Below are positions 61,279 through 64,000 of a stretch of 64,000 bases of DNA, one piece after another (the first letter of the stretch is position 1; every line of letters begins with the position of its first letter). The stretch lies in NCBI GenBank assembly GCA_905250125.1, contig CAJNOL010000016.1, positions 349,207-413,206 on the forward strand, written 5' to 3'. The stretch is from Rotaria sordida. Lineage: Eukaryota > Rotifera > Eurotatoria > Philodinida > Philodinidae. The notes below the pieces were generated by a model, which saw only the letters and a program-made list of their open reading frames with translations, did not search any database and had not been told where the DNA came from. A program made the position numbers and the translations under genes.

Positions 61279-63630
61279 TTAATGATTTAAACTCTGGTTG
61301 TTCTCGAGAACTAATTGATCAAATGATGATTCAATTGCATGAATTTTAAGATAATCAATTTCAAGTGGATGTAATTGACCAACAATAACAAGTGAATGTA
61401 ATGGACGACCTAAATCAACTTCATCAGCCATTCGACGTAAAGTTGTTGTTACAAACTTTTCATCTGACCAGCCAATACGTGCTGCGCCCACACATAATGT
61501 TTTATCATTGATTACTAGAATACAAGACAATAAAACATAATATTCTAAAACTAGAGGGACGCAGAAATTTTCTCAAACTTCTGGAACTTTTTATTGATAC
61601 ATTTAGAATATAGGTTACTTCAATCCTGATCGTTTTATTATGCACTTAAGCCTGTTCAACGTTTATTTTCATACCTTTCAAAGACTCACTCATAACTCCG
61701 AATCTATGAGTTCTAAAAAAAATTATGAACCTAGATTCACAAAGAGCAGAAAATCCTCATTCTAACATGATGTTTTCACAATTCTGCTCACTATTTTAAT
61801 CGATCGACAAAATGAGGTAATATTTTTTCCTCATGTGTTATATACTGTTTGATCAGGAAGAAAAGTATCATTTCAATTGTACTTCAAATTATGTTTGAAT
61901 TAGATGAACTTTCACTATTTTCTTGGTATTTTCCATGTATCCATTTCAATTCAACTCGGTCGTTTCTTTTTGACAAAGATCTCTATTTTGATTTGATTTA
62001 GTTACAAAATAATCTAAGCTTAGGCTATCTTTAATTTGATCATTGGTAACTCACATTTTTTTCAATTTGTTTGGATTTTAAGACCCCTTAAAAGTCAATC
62101 TTAGGCCAAACATATTCAAATTGCATGACATTTTCAGGATATGTTAGGACTATGGTGAGGAAGCTCTGGTAAGATTTTCAGTCATATACCATAACGTTTT
62201 CGGGAGATATTTAACAAACAAGGATAAAAAATAGTTCATTTTGCAATACAAAATTCTTTATGAACCTTCAGTTTGGATACCTAAGTTTTTATTTGTTTGA
62301 AAGAACTCGACATAGCCTTTTTTTAAAACTCTTTCCGTTTTAAGTAGAGAAAAGGAATAAAAAGTTCAATGTATCAAAAAACTCTAAAAAAGTAACGTTC
62401 TAAGTATAAAAAATCATCCTCATATAATAGTAACAAAGTTTAATTCACAAAAAAAGAACTTTGTCATACCCTGCATCTTGACATGTTCTTTCAAATAAGA
62501 AAGTAATCTTAAATATATAAAATGAATGTCCAGAGAGAACTCTGAATTGCATGATCAAAAAAGCGAAAAAATTTATTGCTAAATAAAAATATCATGTCAT
62601 TTATGGTAGATGAGACCTTGGTCTATCTTCGAATGCCTTTATCTCAATGTCGATTTTTCTGACGAAAATTGACTTTTTTCGAGGTCAGTGTGGCTTTAAA
62701 AAAAAACATCTTCATCTTTTCTTCTTTTTGATCAAAAATAAATATTTGAATTTAAAGAAAAAGAAAGAACAAACTTACTATCTTCAACTTGTAATTGTTT
62801 GGCTGATTCAAGAATTTGAGAAGCCGCTTGTGATGTAGCCATAAAACGAGGTGGTAGATATGTTTTTTTCTTCCTAACAAAACAATTTTACATAAAAAAT
62901 TTCAACACATTAAATAAACATCAACAACAAACTTCATATAACTAGCTTCATCTTGTTCTTTTATTTTGATATCTGAAAATTTTCAATCAAATAACAATAA
63001 ATTAATCAAAAATCAATATACCTAATAAACAAAGTGTATGTAAACCACGTCGTCGATTAGCAACAATTTTTTCACAAAAACTTGTTGGTCGCCATGTATC
63101 TGTCCAAAAAACAATGGAAACCGTTTCACCAAAATGATATAACTTTATACATATAGAATACATTTTTTATTTTTTATTTATCTATCGAAAGTATTTTACC
63201 TGTAATCCACAACTACCAATAGCATTCATTATTGATGCATTATGAATTACTTTATATGGAATATTAAGTTCAACAGCACGTAAAATTAAATCAGTATGAG
63301 TTGTTGCTGAAAGTGGATCACCACCAACAAGAAATGCGACATCATGATCTCGAGCATTATTTAATATTGTATCTTGAACAAATAAACAAACAAGAAAAAA
63401 ACGTGTAATGTTTGATCCAAAAAATTTTTCTTACCAGCTGAAAGTTCAACAAGTTCTCTATCAGCTGGTATGATTTGAATTCCTAAATATTCTTCTAATG
63501 TTTTTTGATCAATTTGTAAAATTGTTGTATATGTTTCCAAATAAACTTCTTTACAATTTTTAATTATACGTAAACCTTTAACAGTTAAATCATCAACATC
63601 AGCTAAACCAAGACCAATAAAATAAAGCAT
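61279..63630 (-). CDS. DPH5: diphthine methyl ester synthase (DPH5)
   Basis: SAM-dependent methyltransferase of diphthamide synthesis on elongation factor 2, acting in the cytosol. The start [20 protein letters not shown] is the canonical family N-terminus. Next come [34 protein letters not shown] (SAM-binding GDP loop), [87 protein letters not shown] and [19 protein letters not shown]. All core motifs are intact. About seven exons; one intron (about 61.5-62.8 kb) is enlarged. An upstream in-frame ATG (MFSDMLYF) spans an acceptor-like TTGTTTTCAG and is probably not used. LLPH lies 96 bp upstream on the same strand. Confidence 0.94.
61535..62780. other. long DPH5 intron
   Basis: About 1.25 kb without supported coding. 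Weak internal similarities (GAACTTTTTATTGATACATT near 61590 and an inverted counterpart near 62370) hint at an old inverted-repeat element, but the arms cannot be followed with confidence. Confidence 0.35.
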
Positions 63631-63726
63631 ATCTGAAAACAAGAAAAAACCAACAGTGCGTAAATTATTTTCTGCTTTTTTTTTTTATTTAATGGAAAAC
63701 AAAATTATTTTAACATAGCTTTGTTT

Positions 63727-64000
63727 TTAATTTTTTCGTTTTTGTACAGTTTGTTTAGCGTGTAAACATTTACGTTGATGACCACTTAACCATGCTGGAT
63801 ATTGACCATGTTTACTTTTTAATTTACGATTATTATATTTCAATGTTATATTTGTATTATCACTAATTTGCATATCTTTAAAAATAGTATTTAAAATAAA
63901 TTTTATATTTATTTCGTTAAACTTACTTTCATCAATAAATGATTCTTTTATTGAATTTGTTAAAGCTAAGAAAAATTATTTTTTCAATAGAAAATTAAAA
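63727..64000 (-). CDS. LLPH: LLPH-like nucleolar protein, C-terminal part (runs off the right edge)
   Basis: Two exons are visible (63927-63965 and 63727-63875), with the gene continuing beyond the window. The end of the protein reads KLKSKHGQYPAWLSGHQRKC, then LHAKQTVQKRKN. This matches the C-terminal HGQYP-W-ROR-K pattern (HGQYPIWMNQRQRKRLKAK type) of LLP homologue/LAPS18-like proteins, small basic nucleolar and chromatin-associated proteins. The preceding exon gives LTNSIKESFIDE. The start and N-terminal part lie outside the window. The stop is 96 bp before the DPH5 start codon. Confidence 0.7.

Noticed and set aside
63631..63642. Upstream ATG for DPH5 (MFSD leader)
   Set aside because: The family starts at MLYFIGLG, and the four extra codons overlap an acceptor-like TTGTTTTCAG.

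Overview
This is nuclear DNA from a small-genome metazoan. It is strongly AT-rich, the genes are cut by many short GT-AG introns (mostly about 50-80 bp), and there are no bacterial-style operons or ribosome binding sites. Conserved animal genes (SUZ12, CEP164, SEC61A, WDR82, NPRL3), a bacterial-looking FMN stress protein, a ceramidase-like gene family and acceptor-like sequences directly upstream of start codons in closely packed gene pairs suggest a rotifer, most likely a bdelloid. That is inference from style; no species marker was seen.

Layout, left to right: an orphan coding fragment (0.6-1.1 kb, -); NPRL3 of GATOR1 (2.7-7.2 kb, +); the decapping exonuclease DXO/RAI1 (8.9-12.0 kb, +); a foldback element; a small secreted protein (13.1-13.4 kb, -); kynureninase (15.4-17.5 kb, +); a 6.5 kb gene-poor stretch with two inverted-repeat elements; SEC61 alpha (24.1-25.8 kb, -); an intronless divergent homeobox gene (27.8-28.6 kb, +); SUZ12 of PRC2 (30.3-36.6 kb, -) just downstream of the mitoribosomal GTPase MTG1 (36.7-38.1 kb, -), which is divergent from WDR82 (38.4-40.2 kb, +); two decayed copies of an acid-ceramidase-like gene (41.3-44.6 kb, -); the ciliary protein CEP164 (45.3-52.4 kb, -); a putative neuropeptide precursor (52.8-53.3 kb, -); a PNPOx-like stress protein (54.1-55.7 kb, -) downstream of a glutaredoxin (55.9-56.3 kb, -); a BK-channel-beta-like two-TM protein (57.8-61.2 kb, +); DPH5 (61.3-63.6 kb, -) downstream of a partial LLPH (63.7 kb to the right edge, -).

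The main structural theme is non-autonomous DNA elements. At least fourteen large imperfect inverted repeats (about 250-1000 bp, MITE/foldback type) sit in introns and intergenic DNA. Almost every intron longer than about 500 bp that I could resolve contains one. One contains a decayed transposase-like helix-turn-helix reading frame, and two are copies of one family.

Most genes are unrelated housekeeping genes. Three tightly packed same-strand pairs (MTG1-SUZ12, GLRX-PNPOx, LLPH-DPH5) have a pyrimidine tract plus AG just upstream of the downstream ATG, as expected if the downstream mRNAs are spliced-leader trans-spliced. The most novel candidate is the small precursor at 52.8-53.3 kb, with a signal peptide, a Cys-pair peptide and three FVHG units at basic cleavage sites.
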